Assembly: GCA_914767715.1 (NCBI GenBank)
Contig: OU612065.1
Span: forward strand, 39,184,001 to 39,248,000
Origin: Membranipora membranacea
Lineage: Eukaryota; Bryozoa; Gymnolaemata; Cheilostomatida; Membraniporidae
Length of the DNA: 64,000 bases
Reading direction: 5' to 3'
A program made the translations under genes and the position numbers. This document shows positions 37,076 through 47,928 of the stretch, one piece after another (the first letter of the stretch is position 1; the number at the start of each line of letters is the position of its first letter). Below the pieces are notes generated by a model. That model saw only the letters and a program-made list of their open reading frames with translations. It ran no database searches and was not told the DNA's origin.

Positions 37076-38830
37076 GTCATGTGTGTGGGGCAAGTGGTAA
37101 AATAAAAATAAGCTGTTGCCGGCGTTTTAGTGTAGAAGTTGGTAATGGAATTGAACATATTGAGTTATTGAGTATCAAATTTTATTGGTAGTAATAAAGA
37201 TGGGGACTGACCGCTCCCTTGGTGTTATTACTGCTATCATCATCATGGAAATGGCAAAATTTATTTTCAGTGCTACAAAATGCCGATTGTTGATTCCTCG
37301 TGGTACTGTATTACTGCTATCATAAATATTGTGATGGCCAATTCTCATTCTGGTGAGATCCCCCTTGCTGATTGTTATATGATAGTGATGTCATTTATTA
37401 CTGCAAGTTGTCATTTTGTTTAGTGAACTGCTCAAAAGCATTGGTGTAGCAATGCCAGGTGCACCACATATTAGGTTGTTGAGGGTTGTTACATGCTCAT
37501 TTTTATTCAACATTCATGGTTGTTTGAAGCAAAATTTTCTGTTTATCGGTTCTATGCTAAAGTGACCACACCCTTACGTCTGCTGAATAAACATTAATAG
37601 GGTGACTTAAGTGAATATTTGAAGAAAAATAAAGCTTTGGATAGTCATGTCATGTAACCACTAAATATGGAGGTGTCCTCTAGCCTGGGTTTCAAATGGT
37701 GATTTATAAACAATGGCCAGAGTAACCCGCAGACTGAAAATTATCCAGGAAAATCACGTTTATTTTTTCAACAGTTGAAATAGAACCACCTTATATAATA
37801 AATGTTCTCACCTAGGCTGAGAGCTGGACATCGTTCCTACAGGGCATGAGACATACCAGTGACTAAAAATACTTGTCTTGCTCTTGCAGACTAGTTTTAC
37901 CAATGCACGATTCATCGACTCGCTCTAAGACATCAGCTTACAGGTTTTCTTTTTGGATACTTTTTAATGGCAACTATATCATTTCTTCTCAACATGATTA
38001 ACATACAGTTCCAATGGAGTCCTATAAATCAACACAAGTGAAGATTTTGGAATTGATCGATCAAGGTTGTAGATTAGAACACTGAAGCTGAGAACTTTCT
38101 ATAGTAGTGGCAATGGGGAGAGCTTGACTTACGTTATGTCTCTTCAGTTTCAATAGACATTACCAAGGAAACTAAAAGTTGTCTCGTCTAATAGCAAGAG
38201 AGGACAACTCCCCCGCTTTTGCATTTCTCTGTTACAATGACCAATAAGCCTACACACATATGTGATATTCTGTATAGATTGAAAAAGTGTCAAGTATTTT
38301 CAAGTTTTAGATGGTTAAGTAATTGGTCCAACTCACGAGAGCTTGAAGGTCAGAATACCTCTGCCACACTTACTCTAAACTTTGATACACGGTATACCTC
38401 TAAAATCTGCTTAAATGTCATTTCGACCCATAATGTTCGACCTTCTCATAAGAGCTCAGTTCCTTTCAGTATGAGGTTTTCTTTGATATGACTAATTTTA
38501 CAAATCTTGATCTCGACCTCACTTTATGAGATTGTTTCTGCCAACTATTCTCATCTACTTTCAAAGCTTGCAGCCCGGTTTGTGTTCTCTCCTAACAAAC
38601 TCTGTATAAAATTATTATGCTTCCTTGTGTCACGATATTTTTTCTGAAATTTTTCTTTGATTAAATTTATCAACCTAATGCCATAAGCCTAATTACCTGT
38701 GAGAAAGATTTTTTTGGTAAAGTATATGTAGCGTTTTCTCTGACAAATATATTTTCGAACAGTATTACGGACAGATAGTAATTTGTTTTGTTCATGTCTA
38801 GTCCTTAAATTGCCTCATTTTGATAACAAC
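37076..38830. other. Spacer left of the reverse transcriptase ORF
   Basis: I see no supported gene here. A plus-strand frame of 90 codons at 38,219-38,491 has no endonuclease or other LINE motif. The bases just before the reverse transcriptase frame do not code for the endonuclease expected upstream in a complete element. Confidence 0.5.
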
Positions 38831-38859
38831 TTCCAGCATATTGCGCTGCCATTCACCTG

Positions 38860-40362
38860 ATGCAACCAACTGAGCAGACCAAATTAGCAGATGACCTCAA
38901 TCAATTCTACACGAGATTCAACAATCCTGATCTAACTGAAGCGGCAGCTGAGCCTCCTGATCCACCTGATCCCGAACAACCTGATGCTGACCCACCACCT
39001 GATATCAGCATAGACGAAGTACGAGAGCAGTTTAGACGGTGTAATCCATCCAAAGCAGCTGGTCCAGACAACATCTCAACCAGAGTATTAAAAGACTGTT
39101 ACTTTGAACTTGCTCCTATTTTTTGTGAAATTTTTAATTTATGTTTAAAGACTGGTACTCTTCCAAATTTATGGAAACTATCAGCAATCACACCACTTCC
39201 TAAGAAGCCAAATCCACCGTGCAATAATGATTACAGACCGATAGCGTTAACATCTGTGGTGATGAAGTGTTTTGAGAAAATCTTAAAATCAAGACTTTTA
39301 AGTATTATAGCCCTAGATGACTGTCAATTTGCTTACAAAAAGAACCGAAGTACCAAAGACGCATGTATTAGTATTGATTATTTTTTACGGTCACACCTGG
39401 AACAACAATCAAGTTTTGCTCGAATTTTATTTGTTGATTTTACATCCGCTTTCAACACTATTATACCTAAGATATTAATTGAAAAGCTGAAAGCCATGAA
39501 TGTTCCTCACTATTTACTGTCAATTATTAAAGCTTTTCTTGTTGACCGCCAGCAATTTGTAAATGTTGGAAATGCCCAATCTAAAAAGCTGAGCTGTGAT
39601 ATTGGCTGCCCACAAGGCTGTGTTTTATCTCCTATTTTGTTTTCTGTATACACTGATTTTATCAAATCTAACTGTGATAATGTGAAGATTTTTAAATATG
39701 CGGATGACATGGCCATCATAGGACTTTTGAATTTTAAACAGCCAACTATATCTCAAAACTATTTTGATGCCATACAACATTTTACTGAGCAATGTTCCTC
39801 CGTGAATCTTATTCTTAACACAGCGAAAACCAAAGAGATGGTTGTGAATTTTAGCAAATCTTGTGCCTTATACGACTATATTTTTATAAATGGTAATCCA
39901 ATAGAGAAGGTAGATAGTTTTAAATACCTAGGTACATTTTTCGACTGTGATCTTAAATGGTGCTCAAACACTGAATATGTCTATAGTAAACTAAAGAAAA
40001 GATTTTACGCTTTTTCTAGATTCAAACATTTTAAACCTAACCAGTATCAACAACATAATTTTATCCAATCACTGATCCAACCCATTTTTACCTATAATAT
40101 TGAACTCTGGTACACTGGTGCTACAGAAAGACAAAAGAATATGCTTTTAAGTCCGTTTTTAAAAAACAGCTACATTTTTGACGCTGCCTGTTTTGTTGAC
40201 ATGAGTATTTTTAATTTAGCTCAACGTTTTATCGCTGATGATAGACACATTTTACGCAATTGTTATAAAAGTAATCGTAAATATTTTATCATGCCAAAAA
40301 CTAGAACATCAAGATTTTTGTGCAGCTTTGTGCCTTTTAGCATTCGTCTTTTAAATAACTGA
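38860..40362 (+). CDS. Non-LTR retrotransposon reverse transcriptase (CR1/L2/Rex1-like), 5'-truncated element
   Basis: An uninterrupted 500-codon frame codes for a LINE reverse transcriptase. It shows the expected order of motifs: LWKLSAITPLPKKPNPPCNN with DYRPIALTSVVMKCFEKIL, the catalytic FVDFTSAFNTI, the turn GCPQGCVLSPILFSVYTDF, and the catalytic YADD box in KYADDMAIIG. The thumb and tail end in FVPFSIRLLNN. The wording and the ending point to the CR1/L2/Rex1 group of LINEs. The 3' end after the stop runs into a short TTCACTTCAC repeat at about 40,420-40,446, as in that group. The apurinic-type endonuclease that should precede it is missing. The frame is open and may be a recent insertion. 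Confidence 0.93.
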   Translation: MQPTEQTKLADDLNQFYTRFNNPDLTEAAAEPPDPPDPEQPDADPPPDISIDEVREQFRRCNPSKAAGPDNISTRVLKDCYFELAPIFCEIFNLCLKTGTLPNLWKLSAITPLPKKPNPPCNNDYRPIALTSVVMKCFEKILKSRLLSIIALDDCQFAYKKNRSTKDACISIDYFLRSHLEQQSSFARILFVDFTSAFNTIIPKILIEKLKAMNVPHYLLSIIKAFLVDRQQFVNVGNAQSKKLSCDIGCPQGCVLSPILFSVYTDFIKSNCDNVKIFKYADDMAIIGLLNFKQPTISQNYFDAIQHFTEQCSSVNLILNTAKTKEMVVNFSKSCALYDYIFINGNPIEKVDSFKYLGTFFDCDLKWCSNTEYVYSKLKKRFYAFSRFKHFKPNQYQQHNFIQSLIQPIFTYNIELWYTGATERQKNMLLSPFLKNSYIFDAACFVDMSIFNLAQRFIADDRHILRNCYKSNRKYFIMPKTRTSRFLCSFVPFSIRLLNN

Positions 40363-40448
40363 GAGAGATATGGTTCACACCTAAATTGTAATGTGTTTCT
40401 AACACAATTACCAAAATAAATTCACTTCACTTAACTTCACTTCACCTG
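40363..40448 (+). repeat. LINE 3' UTR and terminal TTCAC microsatellite
   Basis: After the reverse transcriptase stop there are about 55 bases of UTR, then TTCACTTCACTTAACTTCAC and similar units up to about 40,446. CR1 and L2 elements end in such short tandem repeats instead of poly(A). Confidence 0.7.
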
Positions 40449-42732
40449 CTCTATTTTCCAGTCAATTTGAGAAGGCCTCAGAAATTTCAATTTTTCTGTT
40501 TATTGTTAACTTCTATCAATTAAGGGCGTTCTTTTAGTTTCTTGAATTAATTTTTCCTGGGTAGATTTCATATGTAGATTGAATGCCATAGAAATATATA
40601 ATCTGCTAAGGGGTTTTCGTATAGGCTGTGGTTGGAGTGTACACTGACCAACTCTAAAGTGTACAGGTCAAATGCACTGCACGCCAGCAAAGAAGCATAG
40701 CACCGGTATTTCCACAGAGATGAAACCTGGCCTGCGGGAACGCAATCCTTAGAAAACATCCAACTTCCTTTATGAATTGCACAGTTACAACCCAAATGTT
40801 GCTGGCCACTTATTTGAATTTCAAATCATCATTTTGAGTGTTGTAAAGGGTTTTAGATTCCAACTCCAACTCAGTAAGAAATGTTTTAATAGGACGTTTT
40901 TTTAGAGAACTGCAAAATTCAAACAACATTTGGATGGGTACAATTCTTAGGGTTATATAAAAATGATGTGGTATGTAATCTGTAATCTTGGCCTCTGCTC
41001 AGAGTAAGAAGCACATATCCTTTACGTCATAATCTGTGTTTTTGGCATAGCCCCAGAATTAATTCGGTAGGTGAATGAGGATAAAACAACAGTTTATCAT
41101 AATTTTGTTATCAACATAAAAGTGGGCTTCCCTCAATATAGGTTTATTTTATTTTTTATTTTAGACAAGTTTTTGGCAGATTTCTCTATAATTTTCCTTG
41201 AAAGTTATATTAGGGTTTATGTTGGTTAACATTGCAAGGTTTTGTCCCAGCCCAAAGACAGATAATAAAAGGCGCCTTAAGGTAGAGATACGGGGGTTAG
41301 CAAATATTGACCTTCTTACTCCCGGGCCCTAGTGCCAAATCTAGGGCTCATAGGTCCAAATGGCTCATTTTAAAATATTGGTGGCTCATTACCTTTTTTC
41401 ACAATTTTGCGGTTAAGCTGCGCGACACTGACATGTGCGTCATCATTTATCACCAATGTACATAAGTTGGATATAATATCTCTATTCTAAACTCTCTGTC
41501 TACTCTAATGTCAAATTTCTGCTTGTTACCAGGTTTAGAGTTCATCAATACATCTATGACTAAAACATGTGAGCTATTCTTCCGCGCCATGGCTGTCTCA
41601 AAACCTTTTGGCAAAAATTAAACATGCAGCCTCTTAACGTTACTTGTTCTTAATTGATTACAGATGGTGTTCGGCCTAGTGAAAATTCAATGTTAGCAAA
41701 TTCATGGCACCGTGGTGGTCAATAAAATTAGAATTTCATCAAGAAATTCCCCCACACCCCAAAACCGATTATTACTAAACTAATATTAAATCTATTCATG
41801 GGGAATATAGCACTGTCACATCTTGGTTGACTGGTAACCTCCTTCTTCTTCTCTGTAAGCAGATAAGTGAAGGACTGGTTCCTACCTCCTACGACTCCCT
41901 TGTGTTATTTTCAACCAACATTTAAATTTGACATTTTGGATCTTTTTTACTGTCCATTCCACCCTCCATAAAATTTGCATTGATATTTTTAAATTTAAAG
42001 TATCAATAACTGTTGGATAAGATATTATGATGTTACACTAAGATTACTTGTCACTTTTCCTCTCAAAAAGGACTGGAGTGCCTTAAAACTGTATCTGTGT
42101 TTTGAAAATTTTCCCATACCCCTACTACAGCATATCTCCCGCACCCACCCCGCCTGGCCCAACCACTTCAAAACCTATGGATACAGCACTGACACTAATT
42201 ATTATTCGCTGTTCAATGCATGTCTTTTATGTTATTTTATTAAAATAAATTTTGCAGATTTTTGGTATTTTGATTACCTTTATCATCATTATCATCATCA
42301 AATTTTAACTGCTTGTTTGGTCACAAGCATATGTCAGATGCCTCGATTTGGCGTTGATAACCCCATACCCCCCAGCAGGAGGCTGCTCTGGCACCCCTTC
42401 CACGCCCTCACAGCACGTACATTCCATGCACATCAGGCCTCGGCCCCTTTATCACGCCAGGCAACGCTCTTTAAACATATAAAAAATCAGGTTTGGCCCT
42501 TTACATGATAAAGATTGGGCGCACGTTAGTAAGCTGCCGAGCTACTGATGGCAAACAGCTCATCAAAACTTTGACTGAATGACGCCGAATCATTTTATTA
42601 AAGAAAATGAGGCCAAAAAGACTGTTTTTAGCAAAGATGATGACTGAGCCAATTTAAATTATAAATATGGTAATATTTATTCTTAGTGATATAGTTCATC
42701 ATTACTTTTGGTTTAAAATTACATATGGAAGT

Positions 42733-42912
42733 TCTCAGATACGAAGCCGCTTTCATGAAGTATAGTACATACAGTACCAGTTTTCCTCGAGTTTTAAGTT
42801 GTTTTTGAGCATTCTGTGGAGCTCAATTCAGGAAAACCTGTTACGCGGTTCCAAAGTCTGCTGGCAATTCCTGTATGTATTATGCTTAATCGAAGCGGCT
42901 TCGTATGTGAGA
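42733..42912. mobile_element. Possible MITE with 20-base inverted ends
   Basis: The ends TCTCAGATACGAAGCCGCTT (from 42,733) and, inverted, GAAGCGGCTTCGTATGTGAG (to about 42,911) pair with one or two mismatches. Inside, TACATACAG and its complement pair again, so the 180-base segment can fold into an imperfect hairpin. I found no clear target-site duplication. Confidence 0.55.
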
Positions 42913-43266
42913 AATTACAAATCAAAACTGTGTGGCCATATTTATGATCCTTTTGATAGCATGGTTGGCGTCATGGAGAAATAACGCCAAATGTATACCT
43001 TTGATGTCAGTGCTGATCTTGATACATTAACTGTATTGCTGAATATCAGGTTGTGCGTCGAATACACATCACTCTAGAGGAAATTAATGATTTGATTTGT
43101 GTCATATTGTTGCATGAAATTCCACATTGTATCATCAAATTTTCAAAAATCACACACATTATGACATGACGTAAAAAAAGTCACTTCAGGCTCATCGTAT
43201 ATCATCTAAACCTAAAATTATGTTGAAATATAGCGCCTCTCACACTTGTATTTTTTTTTATGTTAG

Positions 43267-43297
43267 GCTCTAACCAACTAAGCTACCTCATACCTAT
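43267..43297 (-). pseudogene. tRNA 5'-half remnant (A box only)
   Basis: On the minus strand TAGCTTAGTTGGTTAGAGC is a typical tRNA D-arm with A box. It is followed by an A-rich run instead of an anticodon arm, and there is no B box. It is probably a tRNA or tRNA-derived SINE fragment. Confidence 0.45.
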
Positions 43298-44384
43298 GAA
43301 GTGTTCTATCAAAGATCTGTTTCATAGTCTGACAGATCAATTTGTTTCTTTGACAATTAGAAAACGAGTTGAAACATTTACTTAATACTTTACAAATAAG
43401 ACAGCCGTACAGCATATTCAACTTTTTACGTTTTAATACATTCTTGTATTTATTGTTCTCAGTAAAATAGACTGAAAATTCCAAATCCAAACACAAGAAA
43501 TGGAAATATATTTCAGTCGCATCAAGGCAAAAAGAACAACTGGAAGATTTTAACGATTCGTTGAAACAAAATTGTGTGTTAACACTGAACAGTTTGGGAC
43601 TCCCTGCACTGAATATCAGAAAACCAACAAGTTGGTCAGTTGTCTTCACTTACTTTATAAGGGGGCAACTCCTTAGACATAATAGTAATCTCGATCAGCT
43701 GTTATGAGAGACGTATGCTGATATCTGACCATTTGCAGAGTAAGAGGCCATGCAATGAAAATATTTCAACTGTTTTGCAGCCTCAAAGTTATCGGAGAAA
43801 TTAATTTAAAAGTCCTCTTTGCAATGGCTAAGTATGACTGTAAAGCAGCAAGGCAACAGACTCTTTGAATAATATATGGCCTGGTACAATATGTGGTTTT
43901 TTTTAAAAACAAAACGCGAATTAGCGTAAAAGTAATCGTAACCTTGATATTGACATATCACAATGCATTGCTTACTGAAATTTGTTTGATATAGTATATC
44001 AGTTCACGCAGCTATGCTGCACCCTCCCACAAGTTTGTTTTTATGACAAGAAAAGTTCTGTGAACCTGAGCTGATAATTTGTTTGATATGTCTAGAAATC
44101 CTGTGATCTTTGCTGCAAGAGCTTGACATACATGCTTAGTCCCATACACTGTATGACTGATGAAGCGCCCGTAGCCTTAGTGAAAACATCAATATACCTC
44201 CCACAACTGTTGGTAATAAAAACTTGGGTATTACGACATAGTCTTTTTAGAATGAAAAAGCGAACAGGGATTTTCACTTCAAACAATCCCGATCATATTG
44301 AGCAGGTAATATTACAAAATAACAACAGCAATCAATGACATCCATGGAATATAAAAATCGGCCATTTGGATCACTGAAAAGATA

Positions 44385-45881
44385 TATATCGAGAACGGAA
44401 GATGAAAAGCCCTGTTTGCCTCATATGTTCAAGATAAGAATCTGACATACGGTGAGCTGCACTCCTTGACACCCATGGTATGAAACTCCCCAGAGGAGTA
44501 AAAAATACTAAGGAGGAAAGTTTATCATTACGTATCGTCATTTATGGCTAGCCAACATTTACCCTACCTCATAACTTAACATAACATTAACTCTCACGTC
44601 AGCTAAAAATACTGACTCACCTCCAAACCATCAAAACTAACTAGGCCTATAGGTTATATTTACACCTCTGAGGTAAGCGATCTCTATCAATAAACGATGA
44701 CACAACCAGGTTGGGTTGAAAGTGAACAAAGATATAAGAAGATTGTGAGCTTGGGTGAATTCATTGATTATGATGTATTGGAAACGGAGTATTGCGGATT
44801 CAATACTTATGACAGATTCAAAACTCCAGATGGCTAATTCAATAAATTATGACTAATCCAAAGCGTACATTATCGTTCATAACACTCTCAATTTGGCGCA
44901 TATAATTGGAATTCTTTGTTTTCCGCAGATATCTATGATTACAGCCTGATTAGTAACAGCTGAAATCAATGATGTCCATGGTATGAGGTGAACTGTGCGG
45001 TACTGAAAAAATTAGATCTAGCTTTCCACTCTTCTTAAGCGATAATATGAAACAACTCGTCTAATCAATAGTATGTGAGCAGCTCGATTTGCCCACTAAC
45101 ATATAAACTTTTTGAGCTAAATTACAGAATGTAGGCTACTTTTTGAGTTTTGATAGGTCTTGGAATGTACCACAGATTGACAAGTTATTTCTAGATCCTA
45201 GAAGGCGATCCAAGATCACATACCTGTCTCAAAAGTATGCACAAGGTGCTTCCAAATTCCAGTCTATGTAACTCCCCGTACAAACAAGCTAGCTAGGACT
45301 CAGGTAGAAATTAGGCCTACAGAGGTTATACTTACTAACACTAACGGTCGCTGTCACTATGAATTATAAGTTGACTGGATTATGTGTGAATGTTTTGGGA
45401 TACAGTGGGTAGAGTACATAAGAAGCACATAACCACACAGCCAGACTATATGAGATGATACTTCAGTACCTGAGCCTACACTTCTCATCAATATCAATAC
45501 TCCTAGTCCCAACAACAACAAGTCAGAATTTTCCCTGTATTACCTGTTTTTTTTTAGAACTTAATCTCTTCATTCTGTCAGTGCAAATGGACACACATTC
45601 TTCTTGAGCTGTCCTGTACAAGGAGTGTATCAGTGGAGTGATGTGGCTCTCTCTCTCTCTCTCTCTTGAACTCTTCTCTCTCTTTCCACCTCATTTGTCT
45701 TTGAGTTGGTGTATAGAAAATCTACTTATTCTTTTGCTTATTTCAATCAGTAAACTTTGAAATGAAGAAGTACTATGCTGTATCACCCCAACACTTCACT
45801 TACTTATAAAACACAAGCTATTTTGAAAAATGACTTGCCTTTGACCTTGACAAGGAATTGCCTTTTCTTTTTAGTATACTC
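44385..45881. repeat. Right arm of the large degenerate inverted repeat
   Basis: This is the reverse complement of 35,551-37,075. Its outer end, TTTTTAGTATACTC, ends at 45,881 and directly abuts VPS13B exon 6 sequence of duplication copy 2; the bases CTC at the joint are shared by both. A CT microsatellite is expanded here (about 45,647-45,664) relative to the left arm. Confidence 0.8.
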
Positions 45882-46897
45882 TTCAATCCACAGATAGTTC
45901 ACCCACAATGCTCCAAACCTCTCGATAGCCCACGACTCCTTGTATTTCTCTTTGTGTAGGTCGACATCAAACACATAAGTAGTTATTGACCCATGTGTTA
46001 GACTCGAGTCAAACAAACAACCTGTCAGGTAGTTCAGACTGTGTACTGTTACACTGTAGTATGTACCGCCCCAGCTGTCAGTAAAACGCTATCCTAAAAC
46101 CGAACAAAATATAATCAAAACCGCAGCCACTTATATTTAGGAGTTCCCTTTCATTGACATATGCATTATGAGATAAAAACTTCTCTAAGGTATAATATAT
46201 GCATAATCAACTTTAAAAAATCTAGTGCAACTCGAATTTGTCTGAAGCACCTCACACACAGGATCAAACGCATACATTATACGCCACATATTAGAGCAAA
46301 CCATAAATATCTCCCGTTTATACTGTATATTTGTATCCATGGAGTAAACCCTGCAAATAATGTAATGACTGATTTTTGTACCTGAACGATGGATTGACTC
46401 CACAAACACACTGATCCACACTGTCAACAGTAGCTGATGTCATCCCAAAGTGCACATCGAGAAACAGTAATCCCTTCACCAATATCTCCAAGGCAATGCC
46501 TTCTGTCTTCAGCTCGATGAGAGGCTCGAATACAACTTTAGTAGAATTTTTCATAGAGCTTGACTTGAGATACTTCGATAACTAAACAAAGAAACCAAGC
46601 CAGATTACAGGATGATGCATGTGTATTCAACATCAAAAGACAGGCTATTATTTAGTCAGATATCTTATTTAGGATTTTCATATGGCCAATTTACCTTGAC
46701 AACCACTGTGGCCCTCTTATTGAAGAAGCTTATATCAAACACAGGGGGAGCAGGAGGTGGAGGGGGTTCAGTCTCCTTATCTGAGCTCTCAGATTCGCCA
46801 GCAGGAGGTATCACAGCCGGTACCATAGAACACGCCCACGATGCCCAACCATCCGACCCCTCTTCGGGTGGTGTGTCTAGGTCTTCAGTAGGATCAT

Positions 46898-47928
46898 CTG
46901 CAAACATTGAATAGTTATGGAACTAAAACTGATAAACATTATGAAGTATGAAGTATTTATTGATCAAATCAATATGTATAAGCAGACTTGCCAACCTAAT
47001 GTTTCCAAAATGCTTACAAAAATTTGCACAATGCTTAAAAATGCTTACAAAACTCCAGGGTGCCTTAAATGACCTGAAATTGCCCCAAAAAATTTTTCGC
47101 GCTTCGCGCCAAAAGGTGCTTCTATCACAGTACGCAGTCTGTAGTAGCGAGGGAAGGTGGTTCGCTCAACACTTGTCTTTGTCCCTATGTGTAAGGTGCA
47201 ATCTGCTAACAATCAATGAAAAGTTGTTTGAAACCTAGCCTGCCTTGACAAAACAGGCTATTTGAAACCCTGGTTGCCCTTGAAACACTGGGGCAGGAGA
47301 TCTGAGTTATCCCACCCCAACAAGGAGGTGGGCAACTTTGTTACTCTCATTAAATAAAAGTTGACTCATTTAAGACTTGAACAGGTAAAAAGTCCACATC
47401 ACATCAACACAATGGTTTTCTGAAGGCAAGACCAGAGTTTTAGACCAATGAGTTACTCATTGTTTTGACTATTAATCAACAATGACAAGATTATGCAAGT
47501 TAACTGAAGCAAACACTAAATATGCGTTTTTGATAACCTAATTAGATGAACAGTGTTTGAAAAACCATAAATGCGTACAGCTAGCGTTTTGCGTTTAAAA
47601 CTCAATTAGTGTCAAATAAGCGTTTATAAACGCTTTATGCGTACAGGTTGGCCAGTATGGTATAAGAGCTGCGTTTACATTGTCAACTAATCTGCCTATT
47701 TGAACAACACCGACATTAAACACCAACAAATCTTCTAATGTAAACATTGTGTCGGTGCAGACTAATCGGAGTTTAATGAAATCGTTGCTCTGTGATCATG
47801 TCACAGAATGAACGACACAGGGTCCAATTCCATTGATACATAGCCAATTAAAACACAGATATGTAGGTCATTCAGGTCAACAGGTCAGAATACTATGTGT
47901 GTCAAGGTTAAATGCCAGAGGGAACAAG
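46898..47928. other. Intron 3 of the VPS13B copy, left of the nested gene
   Basis: About 50 bases next to exon 4 match the parent intron; the rest has no counterpart. A plus-strand frame at 46,948-47,238 has no domain. GCGTACAG and GCGTTT motifs recur at about 47,560-47,650. The sequence GCGTTTACATTGTCAACTAA near 47,671 resembles GTGTTTACGTGGTCAACTAA near 50,187 in direct orientation, a possible remnant of related repeats on both sides. Confidence 0.5.

Larger units (their letters stand above)
40449..44384. other. Right part of the inverted-repeat spacer, no gene recognised
   Basis: The open frames here (40,568-40,795, 42,317-42,508, 42,799-42,984, 43,278-43,649, 44,092-44,338) have no recognisable domain and no splice context. 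A GC-richer stretch lies at about 42,340-42,470. A small inverted-repeat element at 42,733-42,912 and a tRNA-like half at 43,267-43,297 are listed separately. Confidence 0.5.

Noticed and set aside
43278-43649. 123-codon minus-strand frame as a gene
   Set aside because: It is cysteine-, phenylalanine- and lysine-rich as expected for AT-rich noise and has no recognisable domain or splice sites.
45804-46016. 70-codon minus-strand frame as a novel gene
   Set aside because: It is truncated VPS13B exon 6 sequence running into the inverted-repeat arm.
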